Shown here piece after piece: positions 47,436-54,693 of a stretch of DNA of 64,000 bases. Origin of the DNA: a virus; IMG/VR virus record IMGVR_UViG_3300025131_000007, positions 62,001 to 126,000 of that record. One strand, written 5' to 3'. The translations under genes were made by a program, and so were the position numbers. How positions within the stretch are numbered: position 1 is the stretch's first letter; every line of letters begins with the position of its first letter. Below the pieces are notes generated by a model. It was not told the origin of the DNA and did no database searches. It worked only from the letters and a program-made list of their open reading frames with translations.

Positions 47436-47657
47436 TTGAATAACTTAGATACCGTAATACTTTGGGAAGATGCTTGTAGAACGTTCGAAGATGAGGTGTT
47501 ACCTTGTGTTCAAGAACAGTTCGAGCAAGACGGCGAACCTGATTATGTAGCCCGTTCAGAAGAATGGAACAATTGGACCGATATGTTGTGTAAAAATGGC
47601 GACATATCTCAATGGCAGGATGACAACTGGTCGCATCCCTCTTGCTGTGATCAATAG
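47436..47657 (+). CDS. Unknown acidic protein
   Basis: 73 residues, helical with several Trp and Cys (EWNNWTDMLCKNGD, SHPSCCDQ). TTG start after AGGAGTAAAAA. Not recognised. Confidence 0.6.
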   Translation: MNNLDTVILWEDACRTFEDEVLPCVQEQFEQDGEPDYVARSEEWNNWTDMLCKNGDISQWQDDNWSHPSCCDQ

Positions 47658-47666
47658 GGGGATACA

Positions 47667-48014
47667 ATGGCTTATTTACACAAAGATGACATAGTTCTTC
47701 TGAAGTTTCGCGGCGGTCTTTCACATTCTCGCGTGGTAGACGTTCGTTTTCGGCGCTTTTTGAGAAGCTGGAGAGACAAAAAAACAGATAAGATCAAAAA
47801 ACGCTGGAAGTCGGTGCCTTATGCCATATGTGAGACTTTTGCGGGTGTTCTACCTTCTGGCACCGAGTTTATGATTCCCGGCTACAAGTTGAAGAATGAA
47901 ACTAAGAATGGCGATCGGTTACTTGTTTTACATGATAAATTTGCTTGTGAATTTAATACCGACTGGGCCAATACTCTTATCGCAGAATCAAAAGAAAAGA
48001 GAGGTATCATATGA
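47667..48014 (+). CDS. GDLV-related basic protein (KDDIV)
   Basis: 115 residues: HKDDIVLLKFRGGLSHSRVV resembles the family start; a basic insert (RDKKTDKIKKRWKS) follows. GGGGGA precedes the ATG. Overlaps the next gene by four bases. Confidence 0.55.
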   Translation: MAYLHKDDIVLLKFRGGLSHSRVVDVRFRRFLRSWRDKKTDKIKKRWKSVPYAICETFAGVLPSGTEFMIPGYKLKNETKNGDRLLVLHDKFACEFNTDWANTLIAESKEKRGII

Positions 48015-48847
48015 GAGTTACATTTTTCCATCGTTTATTGGCTATACTTGACACCGAAGGCGTGTCTAAGCGTGATCATGCAACAGCCACCGATTTGCTT
48101 AGTCAGTACACGAAAACCAAGCGTCTTTCAAGCGGTCAGAGTCGCCTTGTACGCATCCTTGAAGAGAAGAACGCACCCGAAGCTATCGCAGAGCGTAAAA
48201 GCCGCACATCACCCATTATCGAGCGTTTAACAACCCTGTATGGTCGCATCGCTGATCAAAAGTCATGGGATTATGGGTTTTGTGAAAGTCTCTTGGAACA
48301 GGCACGAAATGACCGATCTCTTAGTCCTCGCCAATTGGAGATCCTTGAAAAAATCGAAGGTCGTTATAATGATGAAGCTATGGAAGTTTTGCGATCATGG
48401 AATCGCAACTTTACCCCTGACATGCGAGAAAGATACGAGGTGTGTTTACAGTATTATAAACGTAGTTTATATTTTAAGCGTCAATGTCAAGAGTATCAAG
48501 CCGCTTATGAGAATGGCATTAAGTTGATCCCTTCAATGAATGACTATAACAAGGTTGTAAAGAACAAGTATGCTGAAAAGGTCTTGACCGCGCATTATGC
48601 CGATCCGCTTTATCCGGTGGGATCGATGGTGACATTGAGAGGCAAGCGGTTCCCTAACAGGTATGGAGCCCAACCAAAGCCCAACTATCTGGTTATCAAG
48701 AATAACCTACCGATCCGTAACGCTTGCAAAGGTGCGAAAATATACCAATTACTTCCGGTTGGATCGGCTCAGTTAGTACATTTTGAAGAACGACAACTTA
48801 AAAAACATCGCGCTCCTAAGAAGCGTTCACCGGAGATTCGCACATGA
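48011..48847 (+). CDS. Unknown protein, paralogue of the 31564 gene
   Basis: 278 residues with two copies of a helix pair (RLSSGQSRLVRIL and SLSPRQLEILEKI), then a C-terminal strand domain (YPVGSMVTLRGKRFPNR) that resembles the GDLV start (VGSMV). The related 31564 protein has one copy of the repeat. Function unknown; the fusion hints that these helical repeats and the GDLV barrel work together. Confidence 0.65.
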   Translation: MRVTFFHRLLAILDTEGVSKRDHATATDLLSQYTKTKRLSSGQSRLVRILEEKNAPEAIAERKSRTSPIIERLTTLYGRIADQKSWDYGFCESLLEQARNDRSLSPRQLEILEKIEGRYNDEAMEVLRSWNRNFTPDMRERYEVCLQYYKRSLYFKRQCQEYQAAYENGIKLIPSMNDYNKVVKNKYAEKVLTAHYADPLYPVGSMVTLRGKRFPNRYGAQPKPNYLVIKNNLPIRNACKGAKIYQLLPVGSAQLVHFEERQLKKHRAPKKRSPEIRT

Positions 48848-49041
48848 GTGATGCAACTGTTGACACCGCTTTATCAAAAGCTCGGTATCTTGCTCCTAAC
48901 TTAGCCTATTCGTTAGCTTTGCAAGATAGTTTGAAACAACTTCAAATCTTAAAAGACACCGGAAGAGAAGCAGAATATAACGTTATGATAGAGGTTATTA
49001 TTACTGCGCTTTTGACCGTTCCGGCGGTGGGTGAAGCATGA
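48844..49041 (+). CDS. Small helical protein
   Basis: 65 residues, helical (LAYSLALQDSLKQLQILKDT). Coupled at both ends by four-base overlaps. Not recognised. Confidence 0.55.
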   Translation: MSDATVDTALSKARYLAPNLAYSLALQDSLKQLQILKDTGREAEYNVMIEVIITALLTVPAVGEA

Positions 49042-49118
49042 TCGCAGTGTATACTCTAATGATAATATCCGCATTATCTTGCATGGTGGCACTTTACGCA
49101 TGGAACAAACAACGATGA
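49038..49118 (+). CDS. Tiny membrane peptide
   Basis: 26 residues, one hydrophobic segment (VYTLMIISALSCMVALYAW). Overlaps the next start, so it continues the chain of coupled genes. Confidence 0.45.
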   Translation: MIAVYTLMIISALSCMVALYAWNKQR

Positions 49119-49321
49119 AAGTAGGAACACTAATCAAAACAATCCGCGCTCGAATAAACCTCCCAAAAGGTTCAATCGGGTTGGTTACATCATCGCACGT
49201 GCGAGATTACGGATCAGGCGTGGTCTTTTGGCATGAGGTTAAATTCATCGGTGGTCGTCGGAACGATACGACACTACGCATATTTGAGCGAGATTTTGAG
49301 GTACTCCATGAAAGCAGGTGA
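49115..49321 (+). CDS. KVGDLV-family protein (KVGTLI)
   Basis: MKVGTLIKTIRARINLPKGS, IGLVTSSHVRDYGSG, FERDFEVLHESR; 68 residues; 14-bp overlap with the next gene. First of the second cluster; members here share KG/PKGSxGLVT and IGG sequences. Confidence 0.75.
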   Translation: MKVGTLIKTIRARINLPKGSIGLVTSSHVRDYGSGVVFWHEVKFIGGRRNDTTLRIFERDFEVLHESR

Positions 49322-49511
49322 CTTAGTAAAGTTTGGGTATGTATACAGTGGGTGTGATTTGAACCACAAAACCGCGATTTACCTCGGTAAAAATTTTCTC
49401 ACCCGTGACGATGGCATGGTTATCCAAAACCACAAAGTTATGGTGACCGGACGATCTTCTTCCACTATCATTGATAGGGGATTGTTAAGATTTTTGAAGG
49501 TGATCAAATGA
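49308..49511 (+). CDS. KVGDLV-family protein (KAGDLV)
   Basis: MKAGDLVKFGYVYSGCDLNH, KTAIYLGKNFLTRDD, LLRFLKVIK; 67 residues. ATGA overlap with the next gene. Confidence 0.75.
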   Translation: MKAGDLVKFGYVYSGCDLNHKTAIYLGKNFLTRDDGMVIQNHKVMVTGRSSSTIIDRGLLRFLKVIK

Positions 49512-49702
49512 AAGCCGGTATGCTCGTTAAAATCACCCGTTCATCTATTGGTGTTCCTATGGGTTCGGTTGGGTTTATCACCCGCGCCATTCAGCCAGGG
49601 AATAAATATGCAGATGTGCTATGTGACATTCGATTGATCGGTGGAAAGTGTAACGGTCGAAACGTCCGGTTTTTGGGGCGAGACTTGGAGATAATAAAAT
49701 GA
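49508..49702 (+). CDS. KVGDLV-family protein (KAGMLV)
   Basis: MKAGMLVKITRSSIGVPMGS, VGFITRAIQPG, IRLIGGKCNGRNVRFLGRDL; 64 residues. ATGA overlap. Close to the 49115 and 49699 proteins. Confidence 0.75.
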   Translation: MKAGMLVKITRSSIGVPMGSVGFITRAIQPGNKYADVLCDIRLIGGKCNGRNVRFLGRDLEIIK

Positions 49703-49914
49703 AACAAGGTGATTTGGTTAGAACACCGTTCTCTCAGAATGAAAGATATGTTCAAACTATGGGGTTAGTTATAGATCCCGATTTTATTGTTGAAGCTATG
49801 CCCACCGTTCGACTATGCCAGATACGAATTATCGGTGGACCGTCAAACGGTAAAACCATCGCCATCTTACGCCATGACTTAGAAGTGATAAAATGCAACC
49901 CTTCCCGAAAATAG
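49699..49914 (+). CDS. KVGDLV-family protein (KQGDLV)
   Basis: MKQGDLVRTPFSQNERYVQT, MGLVIDPDFIV, IRIIGGPSNGKTIAILRHDL; 71 residues. Overlaps the next gene by 22 bp. Confidence 0.75.
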   Translation: MKQGDLVRTPFSQNERYVQTMGLVIDPDFIVEAMPTVRLCQIRIIGGPSNGKTIAILRHDLEVIKCNPSRK

Positions 49915-50057
49915 GCGATCTTGTGAGATTGAAAAGTCTTTTCCCTAACCGTCAGGTTGGCATTGTTACGGCCTGTTACGGTCATCATGTTACGGTTTTG
50001 ATCGGATCTTGGAAAGGATCGGTTAGATTGCAAAGTATAGCAGAGGTTATCAAATGA
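49893..50057 (+). CDS. KVGDLV-family protein (KIGDLV)
   Basis: 54 residues: PFPKIGDLVRLKSLFPNRQV, GIVTACYGHHVTVLIGSWKG, EVIK at the end. It shares 27 identical bp (AAAATAGGCGATC onward) with the next gene. Confidence 0.7.
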   Translation: MQPFPKIGDLVRLKSLFPNRQVGIVTACYGHHVTVLIGSWKGSVRLQSIAEVIK

Positions 50058-50236
50058 ATCAATCACAATTCAAAATAGGCGATCTTGTGAGATTGAAAGA
50101 TCGGTGGGATACTAAGTGGAATAATAGCATCGGGCTGGTTACGAAAACAATCGGCTGTTACGGTGGTTTCGTTGAGGTTATGATCGGAACATGGAAAGGA
50201 TCGGTAAACTTGCGTAACTTAGAGGTTATCAAATGA
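50054..50236 (+). CDS. KVGDLV-family protein (KIGDLV)
   Basis: MNQSQFKIGDLVRLKDRWDT, IGLVTKTIGCYGGFVEVMIG, LRNLEVIK; 60 residues. Close paralogue of the 49893 protein. Confidence 0.75.
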   Translation: MNQSQFKIGDLVRLKDRWDTKWNNSIGLVTKTIGCYGGFVEVMIGTWKGSVNLRNLEVIK

Positions 50237-50427
50237 AAATAGGTAACTTAGTAAGAGAACATTCAACAAGTTGCCCCCAGCGTTATCATGCGGTTGGTGT
50301 AGTGATGAAAAAACATGGTGGTCATCCATGGAGTACCGAAGTCATCCAAGTATATTGGAACGACACCAACAAGTTAGAATGGGTAGAGGTAAGAGAGTTA
50401 GAAGTGATCGAAGAAAAGGCGTTATAG
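50233..50427 (+). CDS. KVGDLV-family protein (KIGNLV)
   Basis: MKIGNLVREHSTSCPQRYHA, VGVVMKKHGGHPWSTEVIQV, RELEVIEEKAL; 64 residues. Last of the second run. Confidence 0.75.
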   Translation: MKIGNLVREHSTSCPQRYHAVGVVMKKHGGHPWSTEVIQVYWNDTNKLEWVEVRELEVIEEKAL

Positions 50428-50482
50428 TTCTAAAAGTTAAACAATGGAACTACCTGCCCGTTCCGAACACCGTTAGGAAGTT

Positions 50483-50635
50483 ATGAAAGTGTACATGGAT
50501 CCCGTTTTCATTCCGAGAACACATAAAAGAATACAACCCATTGACACAACAAACACCCAAGACAATAAGGACAAGACAAATGAACAGAATAGACAACGCC
50601 AACAGCGTAAACGCATGGATGGCAGATATGTATAG
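50483..50635 (+). CDS. Small polar peptide
   Basis: 50 residues, basic and polar (IPRTHKRIQPIDTTNTQDNK, RQRQQRKRM). AGGAAG before the ATG. Its 3' end overlaps the next gene in another frame; one of the two may be unreal. Confidence 0.4.
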   Translation: MKVYMDPVFIPRTHKRIQPIDTTNTQDNKDKTNEQNRQRQQRKRMDGRYV

Positions 50636-50756
50636 CCTTCTTCAACAAAACACATGGCAAGGAAGAACAGCCCGCGTATTATTGAGCGCTGATATTCTCA
50701 TGTGGAGCTTGTTAGTATATTTTATTGTTGATTATCATTTGTTCTTTGCTCCTTGA
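50580..50756 (+). CDS. Small membrane protein
   Basis: 58 residues with a C-terminal hydrophobic segment (ADILMWSLLVYFIVDYHLFF). AAGGAC precedes the ATG. Confidence 0.5.
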   Translation: MNRIDNANSVNAWMADMYSLLQQNTWQGRTARVLLSADILMWSLLVYFIVDYHLFFAP

Positions 50757-50771
50757 GCAGATAATTATGAT

Positions 50772-50990
50772 GTGTCCAATAAGTTTCAAATCGGTGCCTT
50801 GTGTATTCCAACGCCTTTTTTTATTGATTATTGGGTTGGTTATTGGATAATTGTAGCAATGGAAACCGACGAAGATATGAATATATCTTATGTGACGTTG
50901 TATAACCTTGTAAATGCTCGACAAGTGACTATTCCGATGCACGATATTGCAACTTATTTTGTGGTGGTTAGTGAACGATGGTTAAAATAG
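50772..50990 (+). CDS. GDLV-related protein, GSLW subgroup
   Basis: 72 residues, GTG start: KFQIGALCIPTPFFIDYWVG, YWIIVAMETDEDM, ISYVTLYNLVN, then VVVSERWLK. Together with the next two genes it forms a subgroup with W-x-I-V in place of G-I-V-V. Confidence 0.6.
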   Translation: MSNKFQIGALCIPTPFFIDYWVGYWIIVAMETDEDMNISYVTLYNLVNARQVTIPMHDIATYFVVVSERWLK

Positions 50991-51166
50991 GATCGTTATG
51001 GATTCGTGAGCATGATAACCGTTGTTACTGGATTGTTTCGAGACTAACAAAAATAAATACTAACAGAATAAACGTAACTTTATTAAGTATGAGCAAAGAC
51101 TTACAGATTACGTTCCCGGTTGATTACTTGTGTAAATCTTTTCGGTGTATAGGTAAATGTCAGTAG
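50978..51166 (+). CDS. GDLV-related protein, GSLW subgroup
   Basis: 62 residues: MVKIGSLWIREHDNRCYWIV, INVTLLSMSKDLQITFPVDY, FRCIGKCQ. 13-bp overlap with the previous gene. Confidence 0.65.
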   Translation: MVKIGSLWIREHDNRCYWIVSRLTKINTNRINVTLLSMSKDLQITFPVDYLCKSFRCIGKCQ

Positions 51167-51342
51167 AACCTATTCGTGTTGGGTCATTGTGGATTAGTTT
51201 ACATGCTTCTTATTCAGAGTGGTGGATTGTTGTGGATGTAGTTAGATCAAGGTCGGTTGTGTTCAGAAGGTTGAACCCTTATATGCAAATGGTTTGCCCT
51301 CTTGATCAAGTCGATAGGTTATTTCGGTGTATTAGTGAGTGA
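51157..51342 (+). CDS. GDLV-related protein, GSLW subgroup
   Basis: 61 residues: PIRVGSLWISLHASYSEWWI, VVDVVRSRSVVFRRLNPYMQ, DQVDRLFRCISE. Overlaps the previous gene. Confidence 0.65.
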   Translation: MSVEPIRVGSLWISLHASYSEWWIVVDVVRSRSVVFRRLNPYMQMVCPLDQVDRLFRCISE

Positions 51343-51395
51343 GTATAATATGGTGGGGATAGCGCCGATGGTTCTAAGAGTTGTGCGTATTTGTG

Positions 51396-51602
51396 ATGTT
51401 TTATTTATTGTTTGCGTTAGTTGCGGTTTTGTGTGTTCGGCTTTACCCCACCACGCATACACACGCAAGACACCCCAACAGGCTCGCAGCACCTCGTTTA
51501 AACATCGTTCGGGGCTATGTGTTCGGTGGTTTCAAACAGTGTTCGGCATGCGTTCGGCAACCACAACCACCACAACTTACGCAATCACGTGATTACTCTT
51601 GA
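51396..51602 (+). CDS. Possible membrane-anchored small protein
   Basis: 68 residues: an N-terminal hydrophobic segment (FYLLFALVAVLCVRLY) and a basic tail with CSACVRQ. A competing frame from 51350 to 51592 (starting MVGIAPMVLRVV) also has a hydrophobic stretch; I prefer this one because its composition is more protein-like. Uncertain. Confidence 0.35.
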   Translation: MFYLLFALVAVLCVRLYPTTHTHARHPNRLAAPRLNIVRGYVFGGFKQCSACVRQPQPPQLTQSRDYS

Positions 51603-51743
51603 CACACTTTTTACTTCCCCTAAGAGAAACTTAAATACTTTTGCTCGCAGGCATGCGGTTGCATGTGACCGGAAAACTCTTGACAACCGGTGAAACAAAC
51701 CAATAAACAGGATTGTTTTGGTCGAGAGTAATAAAAATAAATA

Positions 51744-51752
51744 CTACTTACT
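51744..51752 (+). promoter_or_regulatory. CTACTTAC element
   Basis: CTACTTACT 16 bp before the small membrane gene at 51769, preceded by AATAAATA; a variant of the putative late motif. Confidence 0.3.
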
Positions 51753-51768
51753 TTAACTGAGGCTAACA

Positions 51769-51900
51769 ATGAGAAAGAAACTAAAGAAATTACTTAAACT
51801 CTCATCAGGTTTGTTAAGCGCGCCGGTCATGGTTGCGTGTATGTATATCGGAGCTTACGCATATGCTCGAGCAGCATGCAGAGAGCAGTGCTACAAGTAA
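51769..51900 (+). CDS. Small membrane protein
   Basis: 43 residues: a basic start (RKKLKKLLKL), a membrane segment (LSAPVMVACMYIGAYAYA) and a C-terminal CREQC. The upstream GAGG is 6 bases from the ATG. Confidence 0.55.
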   Translation: MRKKLKKLLKLSSGLLSAPVMVACMYIGAYAYARAACREQCYK

Positions 51901-51901
51901 A

Positions 51902-51921
51902 CACCGTTCGGTGCGGTTTTT
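51902..51921 (+). terminator. Possible weak terminator
   Basis: Short stem (CACC/GGTG or ACCG/CGGT) directly after the stop codon, followed by five T. Only four base pairs, so tentative. The next 200 bp up to 52119 hold no gene, a C-rich tract and a small GCGC/GCGC hairpin. Confidence 0.35.
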
Positions 51922-52106
51922 GTTCGAGACTAACAAATAAAATAACTTAAAAACAATTAACTTTAATCATTAACGTAAGCGCAACTACCCCCCTCCCCCC
52001 CTCCTACCCGGAATGTATGTCCCACGCAAATGCGCGGTTGCGCGAGGCTGGCTATACCCTTTCACAATACCGCTGAAAAATTCTGGGTTTTTTAGTATCA
52101 CCGCAC

Positions 52107-52115
52107 CTACTTATA
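52107..52115 (+). promoter_or_regulatory. CTACTTATA putative late promoter element
   Basis: CTACTTATA just before the ATG at 52119. Same motif as 58337 and 62228. Confidence 0.35.
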
Positions 52116-52118
52116 GTC

Positions 52119-52235
52119 ATGGATGATTTTGCTAATAGCATGGGTAATTTGTTTACTCTCATGGGCTATAGTACCATCGCAGCTTTGTGCATTGCCGGCA
52201 TATTCATTTACATTGTTCATCATACGGGAGAATAA
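52119..52235 (+). CDS. Small membrane protein
   Basis: 38 residues: DDFANSMGNLFTLMGYSTIA then a hydrophobic segment (ALCIAGIFIYIVHH). Its end supplies GGGAG for the next gene. Confidence 0.5.
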   Translation: MDDFANSMGNLFTLMGYSTIAALCIAGIFIYIVHHTGE

Positions 52236-52236
52236 A

Positions 52237-53178
52237 ATGAAACTTACAACAAAACAAATCAGACAGATTATTAGAGAAGAGATTAAAGATACTTTGAGTG
52301 AAGCTAGTCCTCAGTCTGAATTTGGTCTTCCGCACAAATTCACTAGTGAAGAGTTAATTGCTGTTTTTGAAAAACAACTAAATACACCCGGCCATAAGAT
52401 ACGCTCCGATAAAGAATATATTGAAAAAGCAGCCGATCAAATAACCAATAAAATGCGAAAAGAACCCAATAAAGAGACGAGACTTAAGCTCAGAGCTTTA
52501 AGAGAGAAAATAGAGGAATATACCAAAAGAGGTCGAGATAGAGAAGCGGCTGCAAAGGGAAGAATACGCGGCAGCGAACAGCATGCCCGGGCAGTAGCCG
52601 CTCAAAAATATAAGGATCAAGACCCAACGCAGCGGATTCAGAGGGGGTATTGGGGGGAAAACAAAATGAAACTTACCAAAACACAACTTAAGCAACTTAT
52701 TAGAGAAGCGCTTACACATGATATGTTGATGGATTACTTTGATGAGTATGGCGTTACAGACGATACCTCCGAAGAGGCGTATGCTGTTTGGAAGTTCGCA
52801 GCAGAAAAACATAAAGATCGAAAACCGGAACCGGAAGCAGACTATGATAGCATTAAAGCAGCGGAGAAACAAGGGTATGCTGATTACGCCGAACATCAAG
52901 ATACCATGGAACATGGTTACGAAGAAGGCAGCGCCGAAGAAGAAGCATATTATGATGCCTGGCACGATGCGCAGATATCGGCTGAACGCGAGTTGGACTA
53001 CGAGGACGAGGACAGTGACGAGGACATGTACGACTACGATGAAGAAAAGCGCTTATCTACTGCAAGCCCGGAAGAATTGATAGCTCAATATAACCAATAT
53101 AACGAAGATCTTAAAGAAATTGTCCGCGAAGAGATCTTAAAAGTATTGCACCCAATGGGTCAGACTCGAGTTGGATGA
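52237..53178 (+). CDS. Two-part IREE protein, candidate head-internal protein
   Basis: The 313 residues look like two genes fused in frame. The first half starts MKLTTKQIRQIIREEIKDTL. The second starts at residue 144 with MKLTKTQLKQLIREAL, and its DNA still carries GGGGGGAAAAC before an in-frame ATG at 52666, so it may also be translated alone. The C-terminal half is acidic (YEDEDSDEDMYDYDEEKR), then STASPEELIAQY, then MGQTRVG. The same tail elements recur at 54694 and 55545. The IREE start resembles phage capsid-targeting sequences. Confidence 0.7.
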   Translation: MKLTTKQIRQIIREEIKDTLSEASPQSEFGLPHKFTSEELIAVFEKQLNTPGHKIRSDKEYIEKAADQITNKMRKEPNKETRLKLRALREKIEEYTKRGRDREAAAKGRIRGSEQHARAVAAQKYKDQDPTQRIQRGYWGENKMKLTKTQLKQLIREALTHDMLMDYFDEYGVTDDTSEEAYAVWKFAAEKHKDRKPEPEADYDSIKAAEKQGYADYAEHQDTMEHGYEEGSAEEEAYYDAWHDAQISAERELDYEDEDSDEDMYDYDEEKRLSTASPEELIAQYNQYNEDLKEIVREEILKVLHPMGQTRVG

Positions 53179-53180
53179 TT

Positions 53181-53477
53181 ATGAAAAAGCTATTCGAAAA
53201 TTGGAACAAGTTCTTAACAGAAGAGCTTAACGAATTCACGCTGAGCCTTAATCCCGCGACAGGAAAATATGAATTAGAGTGCGCAGAAAAGCCCTTAGAA
53301 GAACGGCCAGAAGATTGGTGAAGCCCGGGCAAGCATGGGCTGGATGCCTATAAATCAAAGATGAAGAGAGAAGATTACATAAACCAAATAGCTGATTATC
53401 CCGAAGGAGCCCGAAAGTGGGCGCTCAGAGGTTTCGATCAAGCAAAAATATTAGACAACCAAGGAGTATTACTATGA
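53181..53477 (+). pseudogene. NWNKF-type gene interrupted by an in-frame TGA
   Basis: The frame begins MKKLFENWNKFLTEELNEF and stops at TGA after 46 codons (ERPEDW). The same frame then runs on for 51 codons (SPGKHGLDAYKSKMKREDYI onward) and ends at a TGA that overlaps the next ATG exactly as coupled genes do here. So the original gene was probably 98 codons. Either a nonsense change, a sequencing error or programmed readthrough explains it. The first 13 residues nearly match the next gene. Confidence 0.6.
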
Positions 53478-54223
53478 AAAAACTATTCGAGAATTGGAAC
53501 AAGTTTATAAACGAAAACGAGCAAACAAAGCCATCATGGCTAGTCGAACTCGAAAGATATGTCGAAAAAGCAAAAGAATTCTTAGAATTAGGAAAGCCGA
53601 TTGATTTGCTTAATTGGGGTGCTTTAGCGATAGAAATAGAGGAGGACGACCAATGGCTAGCGCATAAAGTAAAAGCACTATCCGGTCAAGATACAGTCGT
53701 ATCTTCACCAGAAGCACCAGAAGCACTAGAAAAGGCACTATTGCACGTACAACAGGGGCTTGAAAAATGGAATGAGAATTCCCCAACAGAAGAAGAGCTA
53801 AATGAGATTTCCGGAAAACAGAAAGCGCACATTGCCAGACAGAAAAAGCAACAAGAAGAAAGGGCGAAAAAAGATGCGGAGGCTCAGGAACTTATACGAT
53901 TGATAGGGAAGCTGGGATGGGATGTTAATGTTAGGAAGTTAGAAGGCCGATATCAAATTACCGTGAATAAAGCTTTCGATTCTTCATATGATGAAGAGGA
54001 ACCGTCTGACGAGGAAGAACTAGCGCAAACGTTCAAGAATAGCTTTGTTGACGCTTATACCCCCTTCATCCCTACGCTAGAGATTGACGTACAACCAGAT
54101 CCGAACAGTGAGTGGGGTCATGATTTTATTTTTGATATTACCATCGACGGCGATACGGAACAAATTAAAACAGACGACCTCGAAGACATAAAGACCTACC
54201 TCAGACAGAAGTCAAGGAAATAG
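53474..54223 (+). CDS. NWNKF-type acidic protein, candidate head-internal protein
   Basis: 249 residues starting MKKLFENWNKFINENEQ, a W-x-x-F-I-x-E amphipathic start like T4 internal proteins (TYQEFIAE). Next is a helical region with many Glu (EALEKALLHVQQGLEKWNEN), a lysine-rich coiled coil (ARQKKQQEERAKKDAEA), and a strand-rich C-terminal domain (WDVNVRKLEGRYQITVNKAF). The start follows AAGGAG. Function unknown. Confidence 0.7.
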   Translation: MKKLFENWNKFINENEQTKPSWLVELERYVEKAKEFLELGKPIDLLNWGALAIEIEEDDQWLAHKVKALSGQDTVVSSPEAPEALEKALLHVQQGLEKWNENSPTEEELNEISGKQKAHIARQKKQQEERAKKDAEAQELIRLIGKLGWDVNVRKLEGRYQITVNKAFDSSYDEEEPSDEEELAQTFKNSFVDAYTPFIPTLEIDVQPDPNSEWGHDFIFDITIDGDTEQIKTDDLEDIKTYLRQKSRK

Positions 54224-54228
54224 GATGA

Positions 54229-54348
54229 ATGCACGATATCGTCAGTAACACCGCCGATTTAGCCATACTAGTGTTTTTTGGGTCAATGGTGTGCGCATGT
54301 CTGCTTAATGCTGCATACTACATTATGACGGGAATAGGAAACAGGTAG
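54229..54348 (+). CDS. Small membrane protein
   Basis: 39 residues with a hydrophobic segment (LAILVFFGSMVCACLLNAAY). AGGA upstream. Its stop overlaps the next GTG. Confidence 0.5.
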   Translation: MHDIVSNTADLAILVFFGSMVCACLLNAAYYIMTGIGNR

Positions 54349-54440
54349 TGAGAAATTTCGAGATTACTAACCGGTATTTTGTTTTAGGCATGATTGTTGG
54401 CGGCTTTGTATTGTTTTTAATGGAACTGGGAATGTGCTAA
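54348..54440 (+). CDS. Tiny membrane peptide
   Basis: 30 residues, GTG start: NRYFVLGMIVGGFVLFLMEL. Coupled to the previous one. The following 250 bp contain only a 13-codon frame and AT-rich DNA with the promoter element at 54656. Confidence 0.4.
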   Translation: MRNFEITNRYFVLGMIVGGFVLFLMELGMC

Positions 54441-54655
54441 TGAAGCTTAAAAGGGTTTATATACTTTACAGCACCCCGTGAATTCAATCACGATTGCAAT
54501 GCAAAGAAACAAAGCTATCAGAAGGTAGTTCTATGTGCCCTGTTGTTTGCTGTTAAAAGAATCTGAATGAATCGGTTGTGTTGTTCGGTGTGTTCTGCGT
54601 GGTTTTAATATAAAAAAATTTTACCGGTTAAAAAAATACGGCAAAAAATTTCGAA

Positions 54656-54664
54656 ACTATTTAC
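54656..54664 (+). promoter_or_regulatory. CTATTTAC putative late promoter element
   Basis: ACTATTTAC 29 bp before the 54694 start, in AT-rich DNA with no TTGACA. Confidence 0.5.
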
Positions 54665-54693
54665 TGGTAACATAACATTTTAGGAGATATATT

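Noticed and set aside
51599-51604. TTGACA at 51599 and another at 51680 as promoters
   Set aside because: No good -10 box lies 16-18 bp downstream of the first, and only TAAACA for the second.
53181-53477. Reassigned TGA codon (Trp) in this genome
   Set aside because: TGA ends many well-defined genes here (thioredoxin-like, methylase and array genes), so it acts as a stop.
54440-54481. 13-codon ORF after the 54348 peptide
   Set aside because: Too short, with no support beyond an overlapping start codon.
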